Positions 34,035-43,009 of a DNA stretch of 64,000 bases are shown here, piece by piece (within the stretch, counting starts at the first letter, position 1; every line of letters starts with the position of its first letter). Origin of the DNA: Plantimonas leprariae (GTDB taxonomy: Bacteria > Pseudomonadota > Alphaproteobacteria > Rhizobiales > Rhizobiaceae); NCBI RefSeq assembly GCF_008802405.1, contig NZ_VZDO01000009.1, positions 124,001-188,000 of the forward strand, given 5' to 3'. The notes under the pieces were generated by a model. The model ran no database searches, had not been told where the DNA came from, and saw nothing but the letters and a program-made list of their open reading frames with translations. The position numbers were made by a program, and so were the translations under genes.

Positions 34035-34845
34035 AGCGCTCGCCCCAGTCCTTGTGCCAGCGCGACAGCGGCGGCCGGTTCTCGGTGATGTCGCCGGCGG
34101 ACCAGGCGATGCGCTTCTCGTCGAGCGCCCGCGGCACGTCGTTGTCGGGGCAGAGGATGTAGAAGTCGCCGCGCTCCAGACTGGTCAAGGCGAAGTCCGC
34201 CGTTTCCTCCGGCGTCCAGGCGGCCGCCGGCTTCTCGGTCCGCTCGCCCTTCGTCAGGCCGGTGAAGACGAAGCCGGGGATCAGGAGATGCGCGGTGATA
34301 CGCGCGCCCTCGCCGCGATTGCGGAGGTCGTGCTCCAGCGCTTCGGTGAACACCTTCACCCCCGCTTTCGCGACGTTGTAGGCGGGGTCGCCCGGCGGCG
34401 TGGTGATGCCCTGCTTCGAGCCGGTGTTGACGACGACGCCCGCTTCGCCGCCCTCCAGCATGCGCGGCACGAAGACCTGCGCGCCGTTGACGACGCCGCC
34501 GAGGTTGACGGCGAGGATGCGGTCCCAGTTCGCCGCCTCCAGCACGGTCGAGCCCGGCCCGATGCCGGCATTGTTGACGAGGACGTGCACCGCCTCCCAG
34601 GCACCGAAGACGCGGTCCGCCGCGACTTCGAGTTCGCTCCGGTTCGAGACGTCGAGCGGGAACGCCTTCACCCGGTCGCCGGCGCCAAGCGCGTCCACCG
34701 CGGCGTCGAGCGCCCGCTCGTCGCGGTCGGCGATCGCGACGCGCATGCCGGCCTCGACGAAGCGCTTCGCCAGCGCGAGGCCGATGCCGGACGCGCCGCC
34801 CGTGACGAAGGCGACGTGGTCGGGCGAGACGAGCGGATGGGGCAT
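34006..34845 (-). CDS. Short-chain dehydrogenase/reductase (SDR)
   Basis: The 279-aa enzyme has the SDR cofactor motif VAFVTGGASGIGLALAKRF, the structural NNAGIG, and the catalytic VVVNTGSKQGIT (Ser) with PAYNVAKAGVKVFTEALEHDL (Y-x3-K). IADRDERALDAAVDAL follows the second strand and has an Asp at the position that usually favours NAD over NADP. The substrate is unknown. It is transcribed away from the cobalamin riboswitch and overlaps the cytochrome gene tail to tail. Confidence 0.9.
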   Translation of the reverse strand: MPHPLVSPDHVAFVTGGASGIGLALAKRFVEAGMRVAIADRDERALDAAVDALGAGDRVKAFPLDVSNRSELEVAADRVFGAWEAVHVLVNNAGIGPGSTVLEAANWDRILAVNLGGVVNGAQVFVPRMLEGGEAGVVVNTGSKQGITTPPGDPAYNVAKAGVKVFTEALEHDLRNRGEGARITAHLLIPGFVFTGLTKGERTEKPAAAWTPEETADFALTSLERGDFYILCPDNDVPRALDEKRIAWSAGDITENRPPLSRWHKDWGERFSTWERPRG

Positions 34846-34950
34846 GGCGGCGGCTTCCTTGCGGGGTCGGCCCGGGAAGATAGGCGCGAAGCCGGCGCGG
34901 CCAGCGCCGGGGCGTTGACGCGTCTTCCCGCGCGGCTATGCTTCGCGGCG
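34846..34950. other. Divergent promoter interval of the SDR and cobU units
   Basis: About 105 bp with no gene lie between the SDR start and the riboswitch aptamer. The promoter of the riboswitch-controlled unit must be here or just inside 34950. I see no convincing -35/-10 pair. Confidence 0.4.
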
Positions 34951-35160
34951 GACGGTCTTCCGCATCCGGATTCGGATGCGGGGCCAAGAGGGAATGCGAA
35001 GGGCCGATCCAAACCGGAGGCCTCCGATCGCAGCCGACCCCGCGACTGTAGAGCGGCGAGGCTCCTTCCGCCGGCGGTTCTCCGCCGGAACGGCCACTGG
35101 GGCGCGAGCCCCGGGAAGGCCGGAAGGCGCCAACGACCCGCGAGCCAGGAGACCTGCCGT
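34951..35160 (+). promoter_or_regulatory. Cobalamin (AdoCbl) riboswitch controlling cobU-cobW-cobN-cobO
   Basis: All landmarks of the cobalamin aptamer are present in order. GGTCTTCCGCATCC begins the P3 arm, closed by GGATGCGGGGCC. AAGAGGGAATGCGAAGGG and CCGATCCAAACCGG follow, then the core GACCCCGCGACTGTA. A peripheral stem carries GCCACTGGGG, and the B12 box AGCCAGGAGACCTGCC lies at 35144-35159. The RNA should fold when adenosylcobalamin is plentiful and lower expression of the downstream genes. The expression platform lies in 35161-35290, with no obvious T-run, so control of translation is more likely than termination. Confidence 0.93.
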
Positions 35161-35210
35161 CCCTTGAGCCCCGCGCGAATTCCCGCTCGGGCGTCACGGA
35201 GGTTGAGCCC

Positions 35211-35294
35211 TTGACCGATTCTTTCCGAGCGCCGCCCGGCGCGGTCGGCCCCGACGCCATATCCATGCTCCGGAGCCCGCGGGCGCGGCCTTGA
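35211..35294 (+). CDS. Possible 27-aa leader peptide between riboswitch and cobU
   Basis: A TTG at 35211, preceded by GGAGG at 8-nt spacing, opens a 27-codon frame (MTDSFRAPPGAVGPDAISML...). Its TGA at 35292-35294 overlaps the TTG start of cobU. The layout suggests translational coupling, by which the riboswitch could control cobU through the ribosome-binding site of the leader. Rare start codons at both genes weaken the case. Confidence 0.28.
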   Translation: MTDSFRAPPGAVGPDAISMLRSPRARP

Positions 35295-35821
35295 CGCTCG
35301 CCCCCGGCCTGACGCTCGTCCTCGGCGGGGCGCGCTCAGGGAAAAGCCGGTATGCGGAAGGCCTCGTCGAAGCGGCGAAGCTCGCCGGCGTCTATGTCGC
35401 GACGGCGCGGGATTTCGGTGGCGACACCGAGATGGCGGAGCGCATCCGGCACCACCGCGAGCGGCGCGGCGCGAGCTGGCGCACCGTCGAGGCACCGCTG
35501 GAGCTCGGCGAGGCGATCCGCGCCGAGGCCGCGCCCGGCCGCGCGGTGCTGGTCGACTGCCTGACGCTCTGGCTGACCAACCTGATGCTGGAGAGCCATG
35601 ACGTGGAGGCGGAATCCGCAAGCTTCGCCGCGCTCTTCTCCGAACCGCCCGCCGGGCCGGTGATCCTCGTCTCGAACGAGGTCGGCCTCGGCATCGTGCC
35701 GGACAACCGCATGGCCCGCGACTTCCGCGACCATGCGGGCCGGCTCCATCAAACCCTCGCGGCGAAAGCCGAGCGCGTCGTCTTCGTCGCCGCCGGCCTG
35801 CCGCTCGTTCTCAAAGGCTAG
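35291..35821 (+). CDS. cobU: Adenosylcobinamide kinase / adenosylcobinamide-phosphate guanylyltransferase
   Basis: The 176-aa bifunctional enzyme (CobP in Pseudomonas naming) has TLVLGGARSGKSRYAEGL (P-loop), RIRHHRERRGASWRTVEAPL with the nucleotide-accepting His region, VLVDCLTLWLTNLML (Walker B-like) and LVSNEVGLGIVPDNRMARDFRD. It phosphorylates adenosylcobinamide and then adds GMP. The TTG at 35291 gives the usual N-terminus. It is the first full gene after the riboswitch, with cobW 6 bp downstream. Confidence 0.93.
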   Translation: MTLAPGLTLVLGGARSGKSRYAEGLVEAAKLAGVYVATARDFGGDTEMAERIRHHRERRGASWRTVEAPLELGEAIRAEAAPGRAVLVDCLTLWLTNLMLESHDVEAESASFAALFSEPPAGPVILVSNEVGLGIVPDNRMARDFRDHAGRLHQTLAAKAERVVFVAAGLPLVLKG

Positions 35822-35827
35822 AGACCC

Positions 35828-36916
35828 ATGCAAAAGATTCCCGCCACCGTCGTCACCGGCTTTCTCGGCGCCGGCAAGACGACGCTGATCCGCAACCTCC
35901 TGCAGAACGCCGGCGGGCGGCGCATCGCGCTGATCGTCAACGAGTTCGGCGACCTCGGCTTCGACGGCGACCTTCTGAAAGGCTGCGGGGCGGAGACCTG
36001 CCGCGAGGAAGACGTGGTGGAGCTGACCAACGGCTGCATCTGCTGCACGGTGGCGGACGACTTCATCCCCACCATGGAAAAGCTGATCGAACGCGCCGAC
36101 CAGCTCGACCACATCGTGATCGAGACGAGCGGGCTCGCGCTGCCGCAGCCGCTCGTCGCGGCCTTCAACTGGCCGGAGGTGAAGGCGCGCGTCACGGTCG
36201 ACGGCGTCGTGACGGTGATCGACGCCGCCGCCGTCGCGGCCGGTCGCTTCGCCGACGACGAGGACAGGCTCGCCGCGGCGCGGGAAGCGGATGCCAGCCT
36301 CGATCACGACAACCCGCTGGAGGAACTGTTCGAGGACCAGATCCGCGCTGCCGACCTCGTCGTCCTCAACAAGGCCGACCTCGTCGGCACCGACGGCATG
36401 GCCGCCGCCCGGGAAGCGGTGGAGGCGGCCGCCGGCGGCCGGGCGCTGAAGGTGGTGCCGAGCTCGGGCGGACGGCTCGCCGCGGAGGTGCTGCTCGGCA
36501 TCGGCGCCGGCACGGAAGACCTCATCGCGAGCCGCCGCTCGCACCACGAGATCGAGCACGAAGGCGGCGTGGCGCACGACCACGACGACTTCGACAGCTT
36601 CATCGCCGAAGCTGGCCCGGTCGCCGACGTCGCGGCGTTCACCGCGGGCCTGCGCGACCTGATCGCCCGCGAGGACGTGCTGCGCGTCAAGGGATTCGCC
36701 GCCGTGGCGGACAAGCCGATGCGGCTCGTGGTGCAGGCGGTCGGCGCGCGGATCGAGACCTATTTCGACCGGGCGTGGAAACCCGGCGAGGCCCGGGAAA
36801 CGCGCCTCGTGGTGATCGGCCTGCACGACCGGCTGGACGGGGCGGCGGAGGCTCGCATCGCCGCCTGGATCGCCGCGCTCGCCGCCGGCGAGCGGCCGGC
36901 CAGCGCCGCCGCCTGA
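35828..36916 (+). CDS. cobW: CobW GTPase / cobalt metallochaperone
   Basis: The 362-aa G3E GTPase shows TVVTGFLGAGKTTLIRNLL (Walker A), ALIVNEFGDLGFDGDLL, TNGCICCTVADDF with the metal-binding C-x-C-C motif, DHIVIETSGLALPQPL and VVLNKADLV. A His-rich loop (HHEIEHEGGVAHDHDD) lies before the C-terminal domain. CobW is thought to supply Co(II) to the CobN chelatase. The TGA shares one base with the cobN ATG (TGATG), so the two are coupled. Confidence 0.94.
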   Translation: MQKIPATVVTGFLGAGKTTLIRNLLQNAGGRRIALIVNEFGDLGFDGDLLKGCGAETCREEDVVELTNGCICCTVADDFIPTMEKLIERADQLDHIVIETSGLALPQPLVAAFNWPEVKARVTVDGVVTVIDAAAVAAGRFADDEDRLAAAREADASLDHDNPLEELFEDQIRAADLVVLNKADLVGTDGMAAAREAVEAAAGGRALKVVPSSGGRLAAEVLLGIGAGTEDLIASRRSHHEIEHEGGVAHDHDDFDSFIAEAGPVADVAAFTAGLRDLIAREDVLRVKGFAAVADKPMRLVVQAVGARIETYFDRAWKPGEARETRLVVIGLHDRLDGAAEARIAAWIAALAAGERPASAAA

Positions 36917-39900
36917 TGCATCTTCTCGCCGCCCAGGCCGGCACGATCGCCGACGGGTCGGAGGCGATCGACCTCCGGCAGTCGCCGGCGGACGTCGTCG
37001 TCCTGTCGGCGGCGGACACCGAGATCGCCTGCCTTGCCGCGGCGGCCGGCCGGCTCGGGAGCGCCGCGCCTTCGCTGCGGCTAGCGAACCTCCTCCGCCT
37101 CGCGCACCCGATGTCGGTCGACCTCTACGCCGAGCGGACGGCGCGGCATGCGAAGCTGATCGTCGTCCGGCTGCTCGGAGGGGCGAGCTACTGGCGGCAC
37201 GGCGTCGAGCGGCTGGCGGCCCTCGCACGGGAGCACGGCATCCCGTTAGCGGCCCTGCCCGGCGACGACCGGCCGGACGCCGAGCTCGACACGCTGTCGA
37301 CGCTAGAGCCAGCCGAGCGGCACCGGCTCTGGCGGTATCTGGTCGAGGGCGGCGCGGAGAACGCGGCGAACTTCCTGCTGGCCTGCCAGGCGATCCTCGC
37401 CGGGAGCGCGATGCCGCCGGAAGCGCGACCGATCCTGAAGGCCGGGATGCTCGACAGGCGGGTCACGACGAAGGCGGACGCGCCCGTCGCCGCGGTCGTC
37501 TTCTATCGCGCGCTCGTGCAGAGCGGGCAGACGGGCGCGGTCGAGGCGCTGTGCGACGCGCTGGCGGCGCGCGGCCTCTCGCCCCTCCCCGTCTACGTGA
37601 CGAGCCTCAAGGATGAGGTTTCCGTCGCGACGCTGCGGGCGCTGTTCGCCGGGCATCCGCCGGAAGTGGTGGTGAACCTCACCGGCTTCGCGGTCGGGGC
37701 AGCAGGCGGCACGGTGCTGGACGAAGGCGGCGCGCCGGTGCTGCAGGCGGTGCTGGGATCGATGTCCGAGGCCGAATGGCGCGCTTCGCCGCGGGGACTC
37801 GGCGCCCGCGACCTCGCGATGGGCGTCGCGCTGCCGGAGATCGACGGGCGCGTCTTCGCCGGTGCGGTCGCGTTCAAATCGGCTGCGCGGTGGGACGCGA
37901 CCTGCGAGACCGACATCGTGCGGCACGAACCGGTGGCGAGCAGGGTGGCGCACGTCGCCGATCTCGCGGCGAACTGGGTACGGCTGCGGCGGACGCCGAC
38001 TTCGGAACGGCGCATCGCGATGGTGCTCGCGAACTATCCGAACCGGGACGGCCGGATCGCCAACGGCGTCGGTCTCGACACCCCGGCCGGCGCGGCGGAG
38101 GCGTTGCGGGCGATGAGGGTCGCCGGCTACGACCTCGGCGACAGGCCGCCGGCGGACGGCGCCGCTCTCGTGCGGCATCTCCTCGAAGGCCCGACCAATG
38201 CCGGCCATCATGGCCGCGCGGTGCGCGAATGGCTGACGCCGGACAGCTACCGCCGCTTCTTCGATGCGCTGCCGGAAACGGTGCGCGGCGCGGTGACGGA
38301 GCGTTGGGGCTCGCCCGAGCGCGATCCGATGTTCGTCGAGGGACGCGGCTTCGCGCTGCCGCTCGCGCGGTTCGGCAATGTCGCGGTCGGGGTGCAGCCG
38401 GCGCGCGGCTACAACATCGACCCGAAGGCGACCTACCACTCGCCGGACCTCGTGCCCCCGCACAACTACCTCGCCTTCCATGCCTGGATCCGGGGAGGGT
38501 TCGGCGCGCATGCGGTGGTCCACATGGGCAAGCACGGCAACCTCGAATGGCTGCCCGGCAAGGCGCTGGCGCTGTCAGAGGAATGCTTTCCGGAAGCCGT
38601 GCTCGGACCCCTGCCGAACGTCTATCCGTTCATCGTCAACGATCCTGGCGAGGGCACGCAGGCGAAACGTCGCAACGCGGCGGTGATCGTAGACCACCTG
38701 ACGCCGCCGCTGACGCGCGCTGAGAGCTACGGCCCCTCGCGCGAGCTGGAAGCGCTGGTCGACGAATACTACGAGGCGGCGCAGGGCGATCCGCGCCGCG
38801 AGAAGCTGCTCAAGAAGCGTATCCTCGACCTCGTCGCCGATATCGGGTTGGATCGCGACGCCGGCCTGGTCGAGGCGGACGACGAAGGCGAGCGGCTCGA
38901 GAAGCTCGACAGCTATCTCTGCGAGCTGAAGGAGATGCAGATCCGCGACGGCCTCCACGTCTTCGGCTGCGCGCCGGAAGGGCGGCTGCTGACGGACCTC
39001 GTCGTGGCGCTGGCGCGGGTGCCGCGCGGCTTCGCGCCCGGCGACGCCTCGCTGCAGCGGGCCATCGCGGCCGACCTCGCGCTCGGCCTCGACCCGCTCG
39101 ACTGCCGGATGGGCGAGCCTTGGGCGGGACCGCGGCCGGATGCGCTGCGGGCTCTCTCCGGCGAGCCATGGCGCACGGCCGGCGACACGGTGGAGCGGAT
39201 CGAACTGCTGGCGGCCGGGCTGGTGGCCGGAGCAACGCAGGCCGACGCGGCATGGACCGCCACCCGCGCCGTCGTCGCCGAGATCGAGACGCGGCTGAGG
39301 CCCTCTGTCGAACGCTCCGGTCCGGCGGAGATCGCCGGGCTCCTTCGCGCCCTCGACGGGCGCTTCCTGGCGCCCGGTCCGTCCGGCGCGCCGACGCGCG
39401 GGCGGCCGGACGTCCTGCCGACCGGGCGCAACTTCTTTTCCGTCGATACGAGGTCGGTGCCCACCGAGACCGCCTGGGCGCTCGGCCGCAAGTCGGCGGA
39501 ACTCCTGTGCCTGCGCCACGCGCAGGACCATGGCGAACCGCTCCGCACCGTCGGCCTCACCGCCTGGGGCACGGCGAACATGCGGACCGGCGGCGACGAC
39601 ATCGCCCAGGCCCTCGCGCTGATCGGCGCGAAGCCGGTCTGGGAAGCGGCGAGCCGGCGCGTGAGCGGCTTCGAGGTGATTCCGCCGGCCAGCCTCGGGC
39701 GGCCGCGCGTCGACGTGACGCTTCGCGTGTCCGGCTTCTTCCGCGACGCCTTTCCCGAGCAGATCGCGCTGTTCGACCGGGCGGTCCGCGCGGTCGGGGC
39801 GCTCGACGAGGACGTGGGGGACAATCCGATCGCGGGCCGGATGCGAGAGGAGGCCGCCGCGCTCGTCGCAGCGGGCTTCAGCGGGCGGGAAGCCGCGCGC

Positions 39901-40596
39901 CGCGCGGGATTCCGCGTCTTCGGCTCGAAACCCGGCTCCTACGGCGCCGGCCTGCAGGCGCTGATCGACGAGCGCGGCTGGGAGACGAAAGCCGATCTGG
40001 CGGAGGCCTATCTCGTCTGGGGCTCCTACGCCTACGGCGCGGGACAGGAGGGCGAGGCCGACCGCGCCGGCTTCGAGCGCCGGCTTTCGCTGGTCGAGGC
40101 GGTAGTCCAGAACCAGGACAACCGCGAGCACGACCTCCTCGACTCGGACGACTACTACCAGTTCGAGGGCGGCATGACGGCGGCGGCGGAAAGCCTCGCG
40201 GCTCGCCGGCCGGCCATCTACCACAACGACCATTCGCGCCCTGAACGCCCTGTCGTGCGGGCGCTGGAGGAGGAGATCGGCCGGGTGGTGCGCGCCCGGG
40301 CCGCGAACCCGAAATGGATCGCCGGCGTCATGCGGCACGGCTACAAGGGCGCTTTCGAGATGGCCGCGACCGTCGACTATCTCTTCGCCTTCGCCGCGAC
40401 GACGGGCGCGGTGTTGGACCACCACTGGGAAGCGGTGTACCGCGCCTATCTTCTGGACGAGGAGGTCGCGGCCTTCGTCGCCGCGAACAATCCCGCCGCG
40501 CTCGCCGAGATGCGGGAGCGTTTCCGCGAGGCGGTGGAACGGGGGCTCTGGCGCCCGCGCGCGAATTCTCTCGCTCTGTCGCTGGAGGAAGCCTGA
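36916..40596 (+). CDS. cobN: Cobaltochelatase subunit CobN
   Basis: The 1226-aa protein is the large subunit of the ATP-dependent cobaltochelatase and related to magnesium chelatase ChlH. Typical segments include LANYPNRDGRIANGVGLDTP, AVHMGKHGNLEWLPGKALA-type sequence around residue 535, PHNYLAFHAWIR, GTAKRRNA-like QAKRRNAAVIVDHLTPPLTR, LYPTGRNFF-like LPTGRNFFSVD, and near the end VVQNQDNREHDLLDSDDYYQFEGG. It inserts cobalt into hydrogenobyrinate a,c-diamide with CobS and CobT subunits, which are not encoded in this window. The ATG at 36916 overlaps cobW. Confidence 0.95.
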   Translation: MHLLAAQAGTIADGSEAIDLRQSPADVVVLSAADTEIACLAAAAGRLGSAAPSLRLANLLRLAHPMSVDLYAERTARHAKLIVVRLLGGASYWRHGVERLAALAREHGIPLAALPGDDRPDAELDTLSTLEPAERHRLWRYLVEGGAENAANFLLACQAILAGSAMPPEARPILKAGMLDRRVTTKADAPVAAVVFYRALVQSGQTGAVEALCDALAARGLSPLPVYVTSLKDEVSVATLRALFAGHPPEVVVNLTGFAVGAAGGTVLDEGGAPVLQAVLGSMSEAEWRASPRGLGARDLAMGVALPEIDGRVFAGAVAFKSAARWDATCETDIVRHEPVASRVAHVADLAANWVRLRRTPTSERRIAMVLANYPNRDGRIANGVGLDTPAGAAEALRAMRVAGYDLGDRPPADGAALVRHLLEGPTNAGHHGRAVREWLTPDSYRRFFDALPETVRGAVTERWGSPERDPMFVEGRGFALPLARFGNVAVGVQPARGYNIDPKATYHSPDLVPPHNYLAFHAWIRGGFGAHAVVHMGKHGNLEWLPGKALALSEECFPEAVLGPLPNVYPFIVNDPGEGTQAKRRNAAVIVDHLTPPLTRAESYGPSRELEALVDEYYEAAQGDPRREKLLKKRILDLVADIGLDRDAGLVEADDEGERLEKLDSYLCELKEMQIRDGLHVFGCAPEGRLLTDLVVALARVPRGFAPGDASLQRAIAADLALGLDPLDCRMGEPWAGPRPDALRALSGEPWRTAGDTVERIELLAAGLVAGATQADAAWTATRAVVAEIETRLRPSVERSGPAEIAGLLRALDGRFLAPGPSGAPTRGRPDVLPTGRNFFSVDTRSVPTETAWALGRKSAELLCLRHAQDHGEPLRTVGLTAWGTANMRTGGDDIAQALALIGAKPVWEAASRRVSGFEVIPPASLGRPRVDVTLRVSGFFRDAFPEQIALFDRAVRAVGALDEDVGDNPIAGRMREEAAALVAAGFSGREAARRAGFRVFGSKPGSYGAGLQALIDERGWETKADLAEAYLVWGSYAYGAGQEGEADRAGFERRLSLVEAVVQNQDNREHDLLDSDDYYQFEGGMTAAAESLAARRPAIYHNDHSRPERPVVRALEEEIGRVVRARAANPKWIAGVMRHGYKGAFEMAATVDYLFAFAATTGAVLDHHWEAVYRAYLLDEEVAAFVAANNPAALAEMRERFREAVERGLWRPRANSLALSLEEA

Positions 40597-41234
40597 TGGC
40601 CGAGAAGTCTCCCGTCGTCGCCGCGATGAGCGAGGCGGAGCTCGACGCCCGCCACGCCGAGAAGATGCGGAAGAAGAAGGCCGCGCGCGACAAGATCCTC
40701 GCGACGAAGACTGTGGAGAAGGGTCTCGTCATCGTCCACACCGGCAAGGGCAAGGGCAAGTCCACCGCCGCCTTCGGCCTCGTCTTCCGGGCGCTCGGCA
40801 ACGGCATGCGCGTCGGCATCGTCCAATTCGTCAAGGGCCGGTGGGAGACCGGCGAGCGGGCGGCGCTGGAGCGGTTCCCCGACGCGGTGACGATCACTGC
40901 GATGGGCGACGGCTTCACCTGGGAGACACAGGACCGCCAGCGCGACATCGAGGCGGCCCGCGCCGCCTGGGAGCGGGCGAAGGCGCTGATCATGGACGAC
41001 AGGCACGACCTCGTGCTCCTCGACGAGTTGAACATCGTGCTCCGCTACGACTACCTGCCGATGGCGGAGGTGCTGGAGGCGCTGCGCGCCAAGCCGCCGA
41101 TGAAGCACGTCGTCGTCACTGGCCGGAACGCCAAGGAGGAACTGATCGATCTCGCCGACCTCGTCACCGAGATGGAAGCGGTGAAGCACCCCTTCCGCTC
41201 CGGCGTGAAAGCCCAGAAGGGCATCGAATTCTGA
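40596..41234 (+). CDS. cobO: Cob(I)yrinic acid a,c-diamide adenosyltransferase
   Basis: The 212-aa CobA/CobO-type enzyme has a basic N-terminal helix (DARHAEKMRKKKAARDKI), the P-loop VIVHTGKGKGKSTAAFGL, VGIVQFVKGRWETGER, DLVLLDELNIVLRYDYL and HVVVTGRNAKEELIDLADLV. It adds the 5'-deoxyadenosyl upper ligand using ATP. The ATG shares a base with the cobN stop (TGATG). It closes the riboswitch-controlled unit; the next gene begins 34 bp later and is unrelated. Confidence 0.95.
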   Translation: MAEKSPVVAAMSEAELDARHAEKMRKKKAARDKILATKTVEKGLVIVHTGKGKGKSTAAFGLVFRALGNGMRVGIVQFVKGRWETGERAALERFPDAVTITAMGDGFTWETQDRQRDIEAARAAWERAKALIMDDRHDLVLLDELNIVLRYDYLPMAEVLEALRAKPPMKHVVVTGRNAKEELIDLADLVTEMEAVKHPFRSGVKAQKGIEF

Positions 41235-41268
41235 CCGCCGGCGGCAGGCGGAGGGCGGGAAGCCAAGG

Positions 41269-42381
41269 ATGGCGAGGGAGGAGTTGCGAGCACTGACCGG
41301 CATCCGCGGCATCGCCGCGGTGGCCGTCGTCCTCTACCATGTCGGCGAAGCCGTCGAGCAGCGGTTCGGCATCCCGGCGCCCGCGCCGTTCCGGCACGGC
41401 TACATCGCCGTCGACCTGTTCTTCGTGCTGAGCGGCTTCATCATCGCCTACAACTACATGAACCTGTTCTCGGGCGGGTTCGACCTGCGCAGCTATGCCA
41501 CCTTCATCGGCAAGCGCGTCGCGCGCCTCTACCCGCTCTACCTCGTCCTGACCCTCGTCTACTTCGTCAAGAACGCGATCCGGGGCCCCGGCGCGGCAGG
41601 ATCGGCGGCCTCGGCGGGCGACTGGGCGGCGAACCTCACCATGACGCATTCCTGGGGCTTCGACGCGCCGCGCTTTCTCGGGGTGTCCTGGTCGATCAGC
41701 ACGGAGTTCCTGGTCTACTTCCTGTTCCCGGCGATGGCGCTGGCGCTGGCGCGGAGCCGACTCGCGGCTCCCCTTCTCGCCGTCCTGGCGGTGGCCTCCA
41801 TCGCGATGGTTGCCCTGTCCGGCGCCGGGATCAACGGGCCGCTCGACGTGGTGCGGGAGGGCTCGCCGCTGCCGGCCGTCCGCTGTTTCGGCGGTTTCGT
41901 CCTCGGTGTCCTCGCGCATCGCTTCCGCCCGAAACGGGCCGGGCGGGCGGCCCTGCGCGCCGACATCGCCCTGTTCGTCGCCGGAATAACTGCCATCGTC
42001 CTCGTCGAAGAAGGGCTCGACGCGGCCGCCGTCTGTCTCTTTCCGCTCGTCGTCGCGCTTCTCGCCGACGGCGGCCGCCTCGGCGACACGCTGTTTGCCG
42101 GCCGGCCGGTCCATCGGCTCGGCGAATGGTCTTACGCCGTCTATCTCGCGCATTTCCTCTGCATCAATCCGGCGCTCGGCCTCGCCGGCCGCATCGCCGG
42201 GAGCAGGGCGAACGTCCTGGAAGTGAGCGCGATTGTCCTGACCCTCGTCCCGGTGGTCGCGCTTTCGGCCCTCCTCCACCGCCGCATCGAGGTGCCGGGC
42301 CGCCGACTGTTCCTGTTGGTGCTACCGCCGATGCCGACGGCACGCCATCCATCGCCGACCGCTGGAGCGGGAGAGAGCTAA
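41269..42381 (+). CDS. Acyltransferase family 3 membrane protein
   Basis: The 370-aa product has about ten helices. It begins ELRALTGIRGIAAVAVVLYHVGEAV (conserved R-G and H), then GYIAVDLFFVLSGFIIAYNY, RVARLYPLYLVLTLVYFV and LGVSWSISTEFLVYFLFPAM. It belongs to the OafA/NodX group, which acetylates or otherwise acylates sugars of O-antigen, exopolysaccharide or other envelope glycans. It follows cobO by 34 bp, but a functional link to cobalamin is unlikely. Acceptor unknown. Confidence 0.88.
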   Translation: MAREELRALTGIRGIAAVAVVLYHVGEAVEQRFGIPAPAPFRHGYIAVDLFFVLSGFIIAYNYMNLFSGGFDLRSYATFIGKRVARLYPLYLVLTLVYFVKNAIRGPGAAGSAASAGDWAANLTMTHSWGFDAPRFLGVSWSISTEFLVYFLFPAMALALARSRLAAPLLAVLAVASIAMVALSGAGINGPLDVVREGSPLPAVRCFGGFVLGVLAHRFRPKRAGRAALRADIALFVAGITAIVLVEEGLDAAAVCLFPLVVALLADGGRLGDTLFAGRPVHRLGEWSYAVYLAHFLCINPALGLAGRIAGSRANVLEVSAIVLTLVPVVALSALLHRRIEVPGRRLFLLVLPPMPTARHPSPTAGAGES

Positions 42382-42475
42382 TCCGGTCGCGGCTACAGGT
42401 CGGCCGTTCAACCATCCCACCCCTCCCGCGTTCGTAGTCTGGAACGATTACAAACCGCCAGGGAAGGGAGCGCGT

Positions 42476-43009
42476 GTGACCCGGCTCAACGTCAACGGCG
42501 AGATCCACGAGGTCGATCTCGACATCCGCACCACCCTGCTCGATGCGTTGCGCGAGCATATCGGCCTCACCGGCTCGAAGAAGGGCTGCGACCACGGGCA
42601 GTGCGGCGCCTGCACGATCCTCGTCAACGGCCGGCGCATCAACAGCTGCCTTTCCCTCGCGGTGATGCACGAGGACGACGAGATCCTGACCATCGAAGGG
42701 CTCGGCAAGCCCGGCAAGCTGCACCCGATGCAGCAGGCTTTCCTGGAGCACGACGGCTACCAATGCGGTTATTGCACGCCCGGGCAGATCGTCTCCGCCG
42801 TCGGCATGCTCGGCGAGGTGGCGGACGGCTGGGCGAGCCATGCCTCCGCCGACATCAACGCCGCGCCGACGCTGTCGGAGGCGGAAGTGTCGGAACGGAT
42901 GAGCGGCAATCTCTGCCGCTGCTCGGCCTATCCCAACATCGTCGACGCTATCCGCGAGGCGGCGCCCGCGGTCGAGGTCGGCAAGACGGACGAAAGGCGC
43001 GCGGCATGA
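42476..43009 (+). CDS. Aldehyde/xanthine oxidoreductase, 2Fe-2S subunit (PaoA-like)
   Basis: The 177-aa protein has a plant-ferredoxin-type N-terminal cluster ([21 protein letters not shown]) and a helical second cluster domain (CGYCTPGQ and [10 protein letters not shown]). It passes electrons from the molybdenum site to FAD. Unlike E. coli PaoA it has no twin-arginine leader, since it starts directly at [20 protein letters not shown]. The enzyme is therefore probably cytoplasmic. The GTG at 42476 has GGGAAGGGAG upstream. It overlaps the next gene by 4 bp. Confidence 0.9.
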   Translation: MTRLNVNGEIHEVDLDIRTTLLDALREHIGLTGSKKGCDHGQCGACTILVNGRRINSCLSLAVMHEDDEILTIEGLGKPGKLHPMQQAFLEHDGYQCGYCTPGQIVSAVGMLGEVADGWASHASADINAAPTLSEAEVSERMSGNLCRCSAYPNIVDAIREAAPAVEVGKTDERRAA

